Assembly (NCBI GenBank): GCA_040403315.1
Contig: JBBAKX010000005.1
Span: 1-64,000 of the forward strand
Source: CAMCXT01 sp040403315
GTDB taxonomy: Bacteria > Bacteroidota > Bacteroidia > M30B66
Length of the DNA stretch: 64,000 nt
Direction of reading: 5' to 3'
In this document: piece after piece, positions 17,470 through 26,523 of the stretch
How positions within the stretch are numbered: the first letter of the stretch is position 1
How the letters are laid out: each line of letters starts with the position of its first letter
The notes under the pieces: generated by a model
What the model was told of the DNA's origin: nothing
Database searches by the model: none
What the model saw: only the letters and a program-made list of their open reading frames with translations
Program-made: the position numbers and the translations under genes

Positions 17470-18808
17470 ATGACTGCTAAAAATTTATTCTTCACTGTGG
17501 TAATTTGTGTCATTTCTCAATGCTCATCTTTAAAAGCGCAAACCACAGTTCAAAAAGTCAATCCATTGCTTTTTTAGATGGTACTAGTGTTACGATTTCT
17601 ACAATAGCTTGTACGCTGTCCAATGGCACCAGTGCGACTTGTTATAAAATTGTTTCAACCAGTACACCACCAGATCATGATATGGGACCTTGGTGCCCCA
17701 CAAACATTTCCGATGACGCTACATTGGGTGGAATTTGGCTTGAAAATGGAAATGTTTATGATGTAGATGGAGCATTTATTCAAAATCTTGCTACTTTTTA
17801 CAATGACAATACTTGGCAAATGTACAATGCTTCTTCAGGCGAAATTACCAGAACATTAACTCAAGCAGACTGCGCCGCAGCGGCCAACCCAATGGTAGGT
17901 GTGGGATATCAAAATTTTTGTGTAGAATGTTTACCATCTTATGTTAATGGACTCACGCAAACATATGTTTTTCCGGTAACTCCTATTAAATTGACTTCCT
18001 CAACCCCATTTGGTATGGGGCCGGGAGCATTTGGACCATCGGTACGTGGAGTTGCTTTCAATGGTGTTCGTTTTGATGCTCCTGCTCCAGTAAATGCTAT
18101 ATTGAATGCTTACACTTTAGCTCCTTTTGATGATGCAGGCGGACATATTAACTTGGCGGCAGGCTACCCTACCATGCTGCTACTGGGCTAACTACAAATA
18201 TTGGTCAATGTGACGGGCATGCCCCAATGATAGGTTATGCTTTAGACGGTCATGGCATTTATGCACATGCGAATGAAGATAGTACTGTACCAACCGATTT
18301 AGATGCCTGCTTTGGACATTACGATAACACAAGAGGGTACCATTATCACGTTGACGAAGCAGGTAATAACAATTTTATCAATTGTATATATGGCGCATAC
18401 GTGACTGCAAGTGGAAGCGCTTCAACTATTGATGCTGATGGTGATGGATTTTCTTTGTTAATTGATTGTGATGACAACAATGCAGCTGTCAATTCAAATG
18501 CTGCCGAAATAGATGGAAATTTCATTGATGAAAATTGCGATGGTCTATTTTGTGCCTCACTTTCTACACCTGAGAATGAGTTAGTAAAATCCATAAGACT
18601 TTATCCAAATCCGATGAATGGTATTTTGAATTTGAGCTCAACATTTCCTATCTTAAATGTTGAAATCTATGATATTGCTGGTAGATTAATTTATTTAAAA
18701 ACAGCGCCTGAAAATGCTGTTAATGTAAGTGATTTAAAATCCGGAAATTACATACTAAAAATTTATACAGAAAAAGGAATTACATACAATAAAATCATTA
18801 AAGAATAA
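17470..18808 (+). pseudogene. YHYH-domain T9SS protein, broken by two single-base frameshifts
   Basis: ATG 17470 gives a signal peptide (MTAKNLFFTVVICVISQ...KAQ) in one frame; the body continues in another frame from the 5-A run at 17552-17556 (one A short: VQK then SQSIAFLDGT). The body (CTLSNGTSATCYKI, GPGAFGPSVRGVAFNGVRFDAP, GGHINLAAGY) runs to 18167, where CC at 18168-18169 should be a His codon of the YHYH motif; adding one base restores GYHYHAATGLTTN, IGQCDGHAPMIGYALDG and the rest, ending in a T9SS domain (IRLYPNPMNGILNL ... IIKE). Two independent single-base losses point to a decaying second YHYH copy rather than one chance error, but uncorrected assembly errors remain possible. Confidence 0.8.
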
Positions 18809-18865
18809 CGTTTTTTTATTATGAAGTAATTCATGAAACTATAGACTGACGAAAAATCAAAATTA

Positions 18866-19402
18866 ATGACCAGTAAACCTTTCATAGTTCGTGTGCATGC
18901 AATTATAATATTGTCATTGCTACTTTATTCATTTAGTAAAAAAAATCATGACCCCTTATATTCCAATAGTATTTTGATTGAGCACGATGACGGATCATGG
19001 GTTTTACAGATTAATTCTGCCTTGACTGCATTCGAACACGAAGTGCATACTAACTATGGCAAAGATTCTTACAAAACACCAGAAGAGTTCAACAATTTAG
19101 TTATACAACATTCATTAAAAAATCTTTCTTTTAAAATCAATTCTAAGAATACTGTGAATTTTAAAAATGGATACGTGAAATTAGGTCATGAAGCCTCAGT
19201 AGTTTTTGAGGTAGTTGGAATTCCAGAAAAAGTAACTGAAATTTTGTTTACTAATTCTAGTTTCAAAGACATTCATAATAATCAGAATGCTTTTATAATT
19301 TTAAAGAAAGGCTTCAAAAAACAACGATTTATATTGAACGATAAAAACAAATATACATCTGAATTAAAAGCATCAGGAAACCAATTTATAAAGCAAGAAT
19401 AA
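18866..19402 (+). CDS. Conserved-looking secreted protein, function unknown (possible DUF6702-like)
   Basis: 178 residues with an N-terminal hydrophobic segment (VHAIIILSLLLYSF) that could be a signal peptide or anchor. The rest is a beta-rich soluble domain (ILIEHDDGSWVLQINSAL, LSFKINSKNTVNFKNGYVKLG, FIILKKGFKKQRFILND). The strand pattern with a late Lys-rich hairpin resembles DUF6702 proteins, but I cannot confirm it. It lies 57 bp after the broken YHYH gene on the same strand, so the two may once have been coexpressed. A+T-rich like its neighbours. Confidence 0.6.
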   Translation: MTSKPFIVRVHAIIILSLLLYSFSKKNHDPLYSNSILIEHDDGSWVLQINSALTAFEHEVHTNYGKDSYKTPEEFNNLVIQHSLKNLSFKINSKNTVNFKNGYVKLGHEASVVFEVVGIPEKVTEILFTNSSFKDIHNNQNAFIILKKGFKKQRFILNDKNKYTSELKASGNQFIKQE

Positions 19403-20127
19403 AAATTTCTTTGTTTTTTTTAGTAAGCATTAAAAGCATCAGTTAACATTAGTTCGTTAATATGGCGGCCGAAATGCTCCATTTAAACATTGGGATAAGG
19501 TTCAACATTAGGAGTTCTATTGAAAATTTGTGCTAAAAAGCCGCCCATCAAAAACCTACAGAACGTTATTTTAATTCATGCAACTTGAGTTAAATACATT
19601 TTTTAATGAGCTTCTATTAAACTCATTAAAAAAGTCTTAATACTGTAATATTGCCTACGCATCAGAGAAAAGTTTTTTTCATATGCGAAAGGTTGAATGG
19701 TTTACGATGATCGCTCTTTTGCACCGCTCCCAATTACCTCTCTCCCTAGCCCTCTCTCCACAGGAGAAAGGGGACTGATCACGAGTACTGTGGGCATTTG
19801 GTTCGAAGTAGGATTTACGGCTTTATCTTGATCTCTATTAATACCGCGATCTAGTTCCCTCTCCTGTGGAGAGGGTTAGGGAGAGGTCCTGCTTATTTAC
19901 CTCTCTCCCTAGCCCTCTCTCCACGGGAGAAAGGGGATTGATCACGTAAACTGTGGTCATTAAATATAAAGTGGCATTTTCGATTTATCGAGATGCAGTT
20001 CCCTCGCCAGCGGAGAGGGTTAGGGAGAGGTGTTAAGGAGCATTAATTCGAACTATAATTTTCACCTATACCGAAATGCGATTCCCTCTCCAGCGGAGAG
20101 GGTTAGGGAGAGGTGTCAAGACCTATT
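19403..20127. other. Long intergenic region, largely repeats
   Basis: About 725 bases between convergent genes. 19403-19735 is A+T-rich with no visible gene. 19736-20114 is a cluster of five hairpin-forming repeats (separate entry). No RNA gene recognised. Confidence 0.6.
19736..20114. repeat. Cluster of five GA/CT-rich palindromic repeats
   Basis: Units at about 19736-19783 and 19899-19946 (ACCTCTCTCCCTAGCCCTCT..., then GGAGAAAGGGGA.TGATCACG) and, inverted, at 19855-19887, 19999-20031 and 20082-20114 (TTCCCTC..C.....GGAGAGGG then TTAGGGAGAGGT). Each contains the imperfect palindrome CCCTCTCC-AGC-GGAGAGGG. Spacers between units are also partly related (GATCACG...CTGTGG.CATT; CCGAAATGCGATT / CGAGATGCAGTT). 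Extragenic, between convergent genes. Looks like an amplified non-autonomous element. Confidence 0.85.
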
Positions 20128-20565
20128 TTACTTATTCAACACCAACGTGCCAGCCATCTTATCGTGAAGCGCCTGCTTCTTAGAATCGAATGCAGCCATG
20201 ATGTAACCTATGAGAAGGATGATTGCAGAGATGATTTTAGCGAAATGGCGACCAGTTGCTTTACCGAAACTGATTCTTTCGCCATTCATATCGGTAACTT
20301 TGATACCAACTGCAATCTTTCCAAGTGTTGCCTGACGGTCGGATGATTCCATTGCAGCAGCATAAAGCCAAGCTATTACCAAATTGATCAAGTTGTTTAC
20401 AGGACTTTGGTTTTCAAATGAACCGCCTGTTGCATAAAGGATGATGAATCCAGCTGCCGTTGTAATAAGGCCATCAATAAAAGCAGCTCCAAAACGAACC
20501 CAAAAACTTGCATAGTTGGTAGGTTCCGATTTAACAAATGTTTGATCTAGTAATAGTTCTTCCAT
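20128..20565 (-). CDS. Small RDD family membrane protein
   Basis: 145 residues from ATG 20565 (MEELLLDQTF), preferred over an upstream in-frame ATG at 20598 because it places a normal leader. RDD pattern: SFWVRFGAAFIDGLITTAAGFIILY, a second helix NLINLVIAWLYAAAMESS, TLGKIAVGIKVTDMNGERISF, and a third helix IISAIILLIGYIMAAFDSKKQALHD. The C-terminal KKQALHDKMAGT is characteristic of short RDD proteins. Divergent from ccmC; role unknown. Confidence 0.85.
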   Translation of the reverse strand: MEELLLDQTFVKSEPTNYASFWVRFGAAFIDGLITTAAGFIILYATGGSFENQSPVNNLINLVIAWLYAAAMESSDRQATLGKIAVGIKVTDMNGERISFGKATGRHFAKIISAIILLIGYIMAAFDSKKQALHDKMAGTLVLNK

Positions 20566-20701
20566 GTTTTCTATAGCGTTAAGGTTGAGATTGAACATTC
20601 AATAATAAGTATATTTTTAGAAGAAAAACTTGTGACAGATATTTTTCGTCAACCTATGCAAATACCACCAAAATGTGCAGAGAAGATGACTTGTTTTCAC
20701 C

Positions 20702-20709
20702 TAAATTTG
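20702..20709 (+). promoter_or_regulatory. -7 box of the ccm operon promoter
   Basis: TAAATTTG matches the Bacteroidota -7 consensus TAnnTTTG, 18 bases before ATG 20727. It lies inside the longer upstream ORF extension, which argues that CcmC starts at 20727. Confidence 0.6.
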
Positions 20710-20726
20710 TGCGCTCAAAATCATCC

Positions 20727-21473
20727 ATGTCGAAAAGCTCCTCCGAAACATTTGCTATTGCACGCCACTGGTGGAAAATAGCTGGTGTTGTTCTCGTTCT
20801 ATATTCGCTCATTTGGGGAATGCTTGGTGAGGTTCCTCGCCTGTTCGTGCTCAACGAAACCATCCGAAACCTTTACTACCACGTTACTATGTGGTTTGGC
20901 ATGATGGCCATGATGGGTGTTTCGCTCTTTTACAGCATCCGTTACCTAAGCAAAAACAAGATTTACGACGATTTCAAAGCCGAGCAGTTTGCCTTCGCAG
21001 GCATCTTTCTGGGCTTGCTCGGCATCACCACCGGAAGTGTTTGGGCACGGTTCACATGGGGCGCCTGGTGGGTGAATGATCCCAAACTCAACGGCGCAGC
21101 CATTTCTCTACTCATTTATTTTGCCTACATCATCCTTAGAAATTCGATGGATGAGGAACAAAAAAGAGGTCGTGTGGCTGCCGTTTACAACATCTTCGCT
21201 TTTGTGCTGCTGATGGTGTTTCTGATGGTGTACCCTCGACTCAATAAAGTAGACAGTTTACACCCAGGTAATGGTGGTAATCCAGCTTTTTCTGGATACG
21301 ATCTCAACAGTTCGATGCGTTTGGTGTTCTATCCTGCAGTAATTGGATGGATCATCATCGGCACATGGATTTCAACACTCGGCTTCAGAATCAAAAAACT
21401 CGAATACCAAAAAATGATGGATTCCTTTTCTAACAACGACAAAGGCGTCGAATCAAACAACGATATCCTATGA
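20727..21473 (+). CDS. ccmC: Cytochrome c biogenesis protein CcmC-like (CcsA/CcmC family)
   Basis: 248 residues from ATG 20727 (MSKSSSETFAIARHWW). Six predicted transmembrane helices, the tryptophan-rich haem-handling motif WGAWWVNDPKLNGA near 112-125 and flanking His residues (YYHVTMWFG; LHPGNGG region). CcmC receives haem and helps load it onto CcmE in the System I pathway. First gene of a tight operon; its stop overlaps the next gene by 4 bp. Confidence 0.9.
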   Translation: MSKSSSETFAIARHWWKIAGVVLVLYSLIWGMLGEVPRLFVLNETIRNLYYHVTMWFGMMAMMGVSLFYSIRYLSKNKIYDDFKAEQFAFAGIFLGLLGITTGSVWARFTWGAWWVNDPKLNGAAISLLIYFAYIILRNSMDEEQKRGRVAAVYNIFAFVLLMVFLMVYPRLNKVDSLHPGNGGNPAFSGYDLNSSMRLVFYPAVIGWIIIGTWISTLGFRIKKLEYQKMMDSFSNNDKGVESNNDIL

Positions 21474-21694
21474 AAGCGTTCAAAATTCTCTTCATTTTCT
21501 TCTTGATGCCCTTCGTTACTCCATTAATGGCCACCGAAATTTCACTCGGAGCCGAAATGGCTGATGCTTTTCGCGCCGACGGTAAAATATATGTTGTAGT
21601 GGCTATAATCTCGATAGTTTTTATTGGCTTAGCCATTTGGCTTTTCCGCCTCGACCGAAAAATAAGCCGCCTCGAAAAGAACCAAAAATCCTAA
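21470..21694 (+). CDS. CcmD-like small membrane protein
   Basis: 74 residues: signal peptide or helix 1-22 (MKAFKILFIFFLMPFV...), a short loop with MADAFRADGKIYVVV, one transmembrane helix (IYVVVAIISIVFIGLAIWLF) and a basic tail RLDRKISRLEKNQKS. Size, topology and the basic tail after the helix, plus position between ccmC and ccmE with a 4-bp overlap, fit the CcmD role of helping release haem-loaded CcmE. The FRADGKIYVV segment is typical of the Bacteroidota version. Confidence 0.75.
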   Translation: MKAFKILFIFFLMPFVTPLMATEISLGAEMADAFRADGKIYVVVAIISIVFIGLAIWLFRLDRKISRLEKNQKS

Positions 21695-21701
21695 ACGGGC
21701 C

Positions 21702-22118
21702 ATGAAAAAAACGCACATCATCGCTATCGTATTGATTGCCGTTGCGATCGGTACCATTTTAAGCACTTTCCTAGATTCATCTACCTACGCTTCATTTACC
21801 GAAGCCATGGAAACTCCCGGAAAAGAATTCCATGTGGCAGGTAAACTAAATAAGGTGAAAGAATTGAGCTACAATCCAGAACAAAACGCCAACCTTTTCA
21901 GTTTTTACCTCGTCGACAATGAAGGGATGGAAAAGAAAGTGCTGTTTAATGGATCTAAACCTCAAGACTTCGAGCGCTCCGAATCGGTTGTTATTACGGG
22001 CAAAATGAAGGGTGAAGAATTTATTGCCGACAAGATTCTCATGAAATGCCCAAGTAAATATAACGACGGAAAAGAAGAACTGCAGGAGTTTAAATCGGCT
22101 CCATCTGCGTCTCTTTAA
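21702..22118 (+). CDS. ccmE: Cytochrome c maturation protein CcmE-like haem chaperone
   Basis: 138 residues: N-terminal membrane anchor (IIAIVLIAVAIGTILSTFL), then an OB-fold-type beta domain (FHVAGKLNKVKEL, LFSFYLVDNEGMEKKVLFNG, VVITGKMKGEEFIADKILMKCPSKY). The family's haem-binding segment is represented by the C-terminal MKCPSKYNDG; classical CcmE has HDENY there, and here the histidine is replaced by a cysteine-containing MKCPSKY, a pattern also seen as CxxxY in the archaeal-type CcmE. Between ccmD and ccmF. Confidence 0.85.
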   Translation: MKKTHIIAIVLIAVAIGTILSTFLDSSTYASFTEAMETPGKEFHVAGKLNKVKELSYNPEQNANLFSFYLVDNEGMEKKVLFNGSKPQDFERSESVVITGKMKGEEFIADKILMKCPSKYNDGKEELQEFKSAPSASL

Positions 22119-22139
22119 GCAAAACACTGAACCCAAAAA

Positions 22140-24770
22140 ATGATCGATTACCAAGGCGAACACCTTATCTGGGGGCAATTAGGCCACCTCTTTACCATAC
22201 TTTCGTTTGTAGGTGCTCTGCTCTCCACCATCGCCTACACTTTAGCGCACAAAGACCGTCTTTTGCCAGAAGCCAACCAATGGAAAACCATTGCCAGAAC
22301 AGGCTTTCTCGTTCACTCGGCTGCCGTTATCGGTATCATCGTAGTGATGTTCTGGATGCTCTTTAACCACTATTTCGAGTTCCATTACGTTTGGCAACAC
22401 TCCAACAAGGAAATGCCGATGCAATACATCCTTTCTTGTTTCTGGGAAGGACAAGAAGGGAGCTTCCTACTTTGGACTTTCTGGAACATGGTGCTCGCAA
22501 ACATCCTGATACGCATTGCTGGCGCTTGGGAATTTACCACAATGGCCATTATTTCGATGGTGCAAATGTTCCTCGCATCTATGCTATTGGGCGTTTACAT
22601 TGGCGATGCACACATCGGAAGCAGTCCGTTCCTACTCTTGCGCGATCATCCCGATTTCATGCACTTGCCTTTTGTGCAGTCAGCTAATTACCTAGAATCT
22701 TTAGATGGGCGCGGTCTCAATCCGCTGCTTCAAAACTGGTGGATGACCATTCACCCGCCTACACTTTTCTTGGGCTTCTCCTCTACCCTTATCCCGTTTG
22801 CATTTGCGATGGCTGGTTTGTGGAAAGGAGAATTTAGAGAATGGATAAAACCTGCACTACCGTGGACATTTTTCGGGGTGAGTATACTCGGCACCGGAAT
22901 CCTCATGGGAGGCGCTTGGGCATACGAAGCCCTCAGTTTTGGCGGCTTCTGGGCGTGGGATCCGGTTGAAAATGCTTCCCTCGTGCCTTGGTTAACCTTC
23001 GTGGCAGGTGGCCACATTATGCTGGTAAACAAAAACAAAGGGCAATCGCTACTTACCGCGATCTTCCTCATTTTCGCCACCTTCATCCTCATCCTTTACT
23101 CTACCTTCCTCACAAGAAGTGGAATTTTGGGCGACTCTTCCGTACATGCCTTCACCGATTTGGGCATGACTGGTCAGCTGTTAATTTACCTGTTGTTCTT
23201 CATTTGGCTGCCATCCGCATTTATGCTCAAAAGCAATCAGCTCACCATTTGGCTAGCTATCAGTGGTTCTTTGGTGGTGATTAGCTTAGCTACTGGATTC
23301 ATGAAACTCCTCACAGGAGGGTTTCTTATTGTGTCGCTCATCATCATGTTTAGAGGAATCAACAAGGCATTGCCGAAACAAACCGACGAAGAAAGTGCGA
23401 CCTCACGCGAGTTCTGGATGTTTGTAGGTGCTTTGGTATTGCTGATTTCTGCCTTCCAGATCACTTTCAGCACCTCAACACCGGTAATCAATAAATTCCT
23501 AGCTGGCAACCTTGCCAACATGTTTGCATCATTGAATGAAATGATGCCAAATGAGCTTTTCAAGAAACTGTCTGAGGCTAAACTTGCTCCACAAAAAGAT
23601 GTGATTGCACATTACAATGCTTGGCAAGTACCATTTGCGCTTGTTATTGCAACCCTGATGGGCTTTACACAATTCTTGAAGTACAAGAAAACCAGCATGG
23701 GAGAATTCTGGAAACGAATTCTTCTTTCGGTAGGTGTTTCTTTGTTGCTTACAGGATTGTTGGCGTATGTGGTTGGTTTGTCGGACTTGATGTTACTGCT
23801 GCTCATGTTCGCATCGCTGTTTGCAGTGATCGGAAATGCCGATTACCTATTCCGCGTGCTGAAAGGCAAAATGCCGAAAGCAGGACCTTCGATTGCCCAC
23901 ATCGGCTTCGGCTTGGTGCTTTTGGGTGCCTTGATTTCTACTGGGAAACAAGAGTTCATCTCCAAAAACACCAGTGCTTTCGATTTGGGCAAAGATTTTC
24001 CGAACAAAGAAAACATCCTACTTGCACGCAACGATACGGTGAAGATGGGCGACTACCATGTTACATACCGAGGCGATTCTACAGCGGGTATCAACATTTA
24101 TTACAATATTGATTATTTCAAGAAAAACGGACAAGGCCGATACAGCAAGGAGTTCACGTTACATCCTTTCATCCAAACCAACCCAAGGATGGGCAATGTG
24201 GCAGAGCCCGCTACAAAACACTTTATCCACAAGGATATTTTTACCCACGTTACGTACGCCAAGGTTGAAACGCCAGAAGAAAAAGTAAAAACCAAGGATG
24301 GTTGGCAAGATCCTCAGGATTACCAACTTAAACCGGGCGATACCGTTTTCACCAGCAATGCGATGGTGATTTTAGAAGGCTTGGAGAAAAATGTAGACAA
24401 GGCCAAGTACAAGCTCGAAGAATCTGACATTGCTGTGGGCGCAAAACTCAAGGTAATGGGCCTCAACGGCGACATTGGATCGGTGATGCCGTTGTACGTT
24501 ATTCGAGGATTCTCAACTTCTTCAGTGGATACTGTGATGGCTTCTAAAGGACTCCAATTCAGTCTTTGGAAAATAGATCCAGAAAAGGAAACCTTCCACA
24601 TCCGAATTGCTGAGAAAACCACCAATGCAGGCGATTTCATCATCCTGAAAGCCATCGTATTCCCAGCGATCAATATTCTGTGGATTGGCTGTATTTTGAT
24701 GGGCATTGGAACAGGATTAGCCGTTTGGAACCGTACCAGAAAGTCAGCCAAAACCATTGCAGCCGACTGA
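22140..24770 (+). CDS. ccmF: Haem lyase CcmF-like (cytochrome c assembly protein)
   Basis: 876 residues, longer than the usual 650, with many transmembrane helices. WWMTIHPPTLFLGF (His-containing haem ligand loop) near 200, the WWD-type motif GGFWAWDPVENASLVPW near 261-277, and LTRSGILGDSSVHAFTDLG near 320-340. The last 270 residues form a large periplasmic domain followed by a final helix (IVFPAINILWIGCILMGIGTGLAVW). It ligates haem to apocytochromes such as the CxxCH proteins at 4385 and 46464. Downstream gene start overlaps its end by 14 bp. Confidence 0.92.
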   Translation: MIDYQGEHLIWGQLGHLFTILSFVGALLSTIAYTLAHKDRLLPEANQWKTIARTGFLVHSAAVIGIIVVMFWMLFNHYFEFHYVWQHSNKEMPMQYILSCFWEGQEGSFLLWTFWNMVLANILIRIAGAWEFTTMAIISMVQMFLASMLLGVYIGDAHIGSSPFLLLRDHPDFMHLPFVQSANYLESLDGRGLNPLLQNWWMTIHPPTLFLGFSSTLIPFAFAMAGLWKGEFREWIKPALPWTFFGVSILGTGILMGGAWAYEALSFGGFWAWDPVENASLVPWLTFVAGGHIMLVNKNKGQSLLTAIFLIFATFILILYSTFLTRSGILGDSSVHAFTDLGMTGQLLIYLLFFIWLPSAFMLKSNQLTIWLAISGSLVVISLATGFMKLLTGGFLIVSLIIMFRGINKALPKQTDEESATSREFWMFVGALVLLISAFQITFSTSTPVINKFLAGNLANMFASLNEMMPNELFKKLSEAKLAPQKDVIAHYNAWQVPFALVIATLMGFTQFLKYKKTSMGEFWKRILLSVGVSLLLTGLLAYVVGLSDLMLLLLMFASLFAVIGNADYLFRVLKGKMPKAGPSIAHIGFGLVLLGALISTGKQEFISKNTSAFDLGKDFPNKENILLARNDTVKMGDYHVTYRGDSTAGINIYYNIDYFKKNGQGRYSKEFTLHPFIQTNPRMGNVAEPATKHFIHKDIFTHVTYAKVETPEEKVKTKDGWQDPQDYQLKPGDTVFTSNAMVILEGLEKNVDKAKYKLEESDIAVGAKLKVMGLNGDIGSVMPLYVIRGFSTSSVDTVMASKGLQFSLWKIDPEKETFHIRIAEKTTNAGDFIILKAIVFPAINILWIGCILMGIGTGLAVWNRTRKSAKTIAAD

Positions 24771-25521
24771 TAAAATACGGATTGTAGGTTCGGGTAAAAT
24801 TGCCGAATCGTTGCTGATGTTGTTCGGCGAAAAACGGTATTTCGACGTCATCATCTTGGGCCGCAATGCAGAAAAGGTGCAGGCACTTAAATCGAAATTT
24901 GGATTAACTGCCCAAGACGACGCATCGCTAAAAACACCCATTTTACTCTGCGTTCCCGATGATCAGATTGGAAACGTAGCACAAACATTCATCCACCAGG
25001 CTTCCTTGTTCGTGCACTTTTCAGGTGCCACTTCGATTGATGTATTACCGAAACTTTCAAGCGGTAACGCGGTCTGCTGGCCTGCACAATCTTTCGGCGA
25101 TCCTACTTCGGTGGTTTGGAAAGATGTTCCACACTTTATCGAATCGGATGGTGAAAAAGGTGCACAGTTCCTCGAAACGTTCCTGAAAATCACAGAAGCT
25201 CAGGCATTCGCGCTCCCTTCCGCCGAACGGCAAAAAATGCACATGACAGCCGTATTCATGAACAACTTCGTGAATCATCTCGCTAGTGTAGCCCATCAAT
25301 ATTGTGTTAAAAACGAATTGCCTTTCGAAGCGCTATTGCCTCTGTTGGAAAATACCGTTTCAATGGTGAAATATCCTGGTCCTGAGGCGGCGCAGACTGG
25401 CCCCGCATGTAGAAACGACCTCCATACCATGCAAATTCACAAGGATTTATTGGTAGACGATCCAGATATGATTGAAATCTACGATCGTTTGAGCAAACAG
25501 ATTATTCAGCGCTATATTTGA
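24757..25521 (+). CDS. Rossmann-like and DUF2520 domain protein
   Basis: 254 residues starting at TTG 24757 inside the end of ccmF; no ATG is available near the Rossmann motif, so a TTG start is accepted. Nucleotide-binding IRIVGSGKIAESL near 8-20 and a DUF2520 C-terminal helical domain (AERQKMHMTAVFMNNFVNHLASVA, TGPACRNDLHTMQIHKDLL). Resembles ketopantoate/6-phosphogluconate-type dehydrogenases; substrate unknown. In Bacteroidota it usually sits next to the UbiA and Maf genes, as here. Confidence 0.85.
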   Translation: MQPTDKIRIVGSGKIAESLLMLFGEKRYFDVIILGRNAEKVQALKSKFGLTAQDDASLKTPILLCVPDDQIGNVAQTFIHQASLFVHFSGATSIDVLPKLSSGNAVCWPAQSFGDPTSVVWKDVPHFIESDGEKGAQFLETFLKITEAQAFALPSAERQKMHMTAVFMNNFVNHLASVAHQYCVKNELPFEALLPLLENTVSMVKYPGPEAAQTGPACRNDLHTMQIHKDLLVDDPDMIEIYDRLSKQIIQRYI

Positions 25522-25524
25522 GGC

Positions 25525-26520
25525 ATGAAGGCTTACCTGAGAATTATCCGACTTCCGAATCTGCTCATCATTGCAGCTACGATGCTCGCCGTTCGCTATG
25601 GGTTGCTAGAAACTTTGTGGCTTCACGGCATCAATTTGTTGCTCGAACAAGGCTATCTGCCGCAAGGCGTTGGCTTGCACATGGAAGGATTCGATTTTTC
25701 GCTGTTGGTGCTTTCTACTATCCTTATTGCAGCAGCAGGTTACATCATTAACGATTATTTCGATACCAAAACAGACCGCAAAAACAGACCAGATCGTATT
25801 GTGGTGGGTAAAACCATTTCAAGAAGATGGGCCATTACCTTGCATTTGGTGCTCAGTTTTGTTGGTTTGATGTTGGCCGCCTATCTGTCGTGGAAATGCG
25901 GGCACAAAAAGATTGTTATCATTCAATTAATCAGTATTGTAGCCCTTTGGTTTTACTCTTCACATTTGAAAAAACAAATGCTGTCGGGCAACATCTTGAT
26001 TGCTATGTTGGCGGCTTTGGTTCCGATTACTGTTGGGATTTTCGAGTTTTCGAACGGCGCACTTTTATCGCTCGAAATCATGAACGTTAACACGAGCACC
26101 ATTGGCACCACTTTGCTCAAAGAAGGCATGGTGATGGTGATCGGTTATGCCATTTTTGCATTTCTCTCGAACCTTATCCGTGAAATCGTGAAAGACATCG
26201 AAGACATGGAAGGCGATATCGAACAAGGTTGCAGAACGCTTCCAATTGTGGCGGGCGAAGTTCAAGCGCGGTTCATCGCGATGAGTTTGGCCGTTTTCAC
26301 CATGATTACCTTGGGGCTCATCATGAAGTATTTGCTCGCCTACTCGATGTTCGAGATGTTCTGGTATCTCGCAGTAGCAGTGCAACTTCCACTTGTTTGG
26401 TTATTGATTACTTTGTGGAGAGCCATCGAAAAATCAGATTATAGCCGCGCCTCACTCATTTGTAAAATCCTCATCGTTACTGGAGTGCTTTCGATGTTTG
26501 TGTTCAGATTAACCTTTTAA
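25525..26520 (+). CDS. UbiA family prenyltransferase (geranylgeranylglycerol-phosphate geranylgeranyltransferase-like)
   Basis: 331 residues, eight to nine membrane helices. Two Asp-rich motifs bind Mg-prenyl diphosphate: NDYFDTKTDRKNRP near 76-89 and REIVKDIEDMEGDIEQG near 221-237. The pattern matches the Bacteroidota proteins annotated as GGGP synthase-like; the true prenyl acceptor is not determined. Starts 3 bp after the DUF2520 gene and is followed 3 bp later by maf, so it is in the same operon as the ccm genes. Confidence 0.85.
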   Translation: MKAYLRIIRLPNLLIIAATMLAVRYGLLETLWLHGINLLLEQGYLPQGVGLHMEGFDFSLLVLSTILIAAAGYIINDYFDTKTDRKNRPDRIVVGKTISRRWAITLHLVLSFVGLMLAAYLSWKCGHKKIVIIQLISIVALWFYSSHLKKQMLSGNILIAMLAALVPITVGIFEFSNGALLSLEIMNVNTSTIGTTLLKEGMVMVIGYAIFAFLSNLIREIVKDIEDMEGDIEQGCRTLPIVAGEVQARFIAMSLAVFTMITLGLIMKYLLAYSMFEMFWYLAVAVQLPLVWLLITLWRAIEKSDYSRASLICKILIVTGVLSMFVFRLTF

Positions 26521-26523
26521 AGG

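Noticed and set aside
17505..18191. Start at ATG 17505 for the first YHYH half
   Set aside because: That ATG is inside the signal peptide region in another frame; the signal peptide from ATG 17470 is far more typical.
18227..18808. Separate 193-residue gene starting MIGYALDG
   Set aside because: It begins in the middle of the YHYH domain and is the second half of the frameshifted gene starting at 17470.
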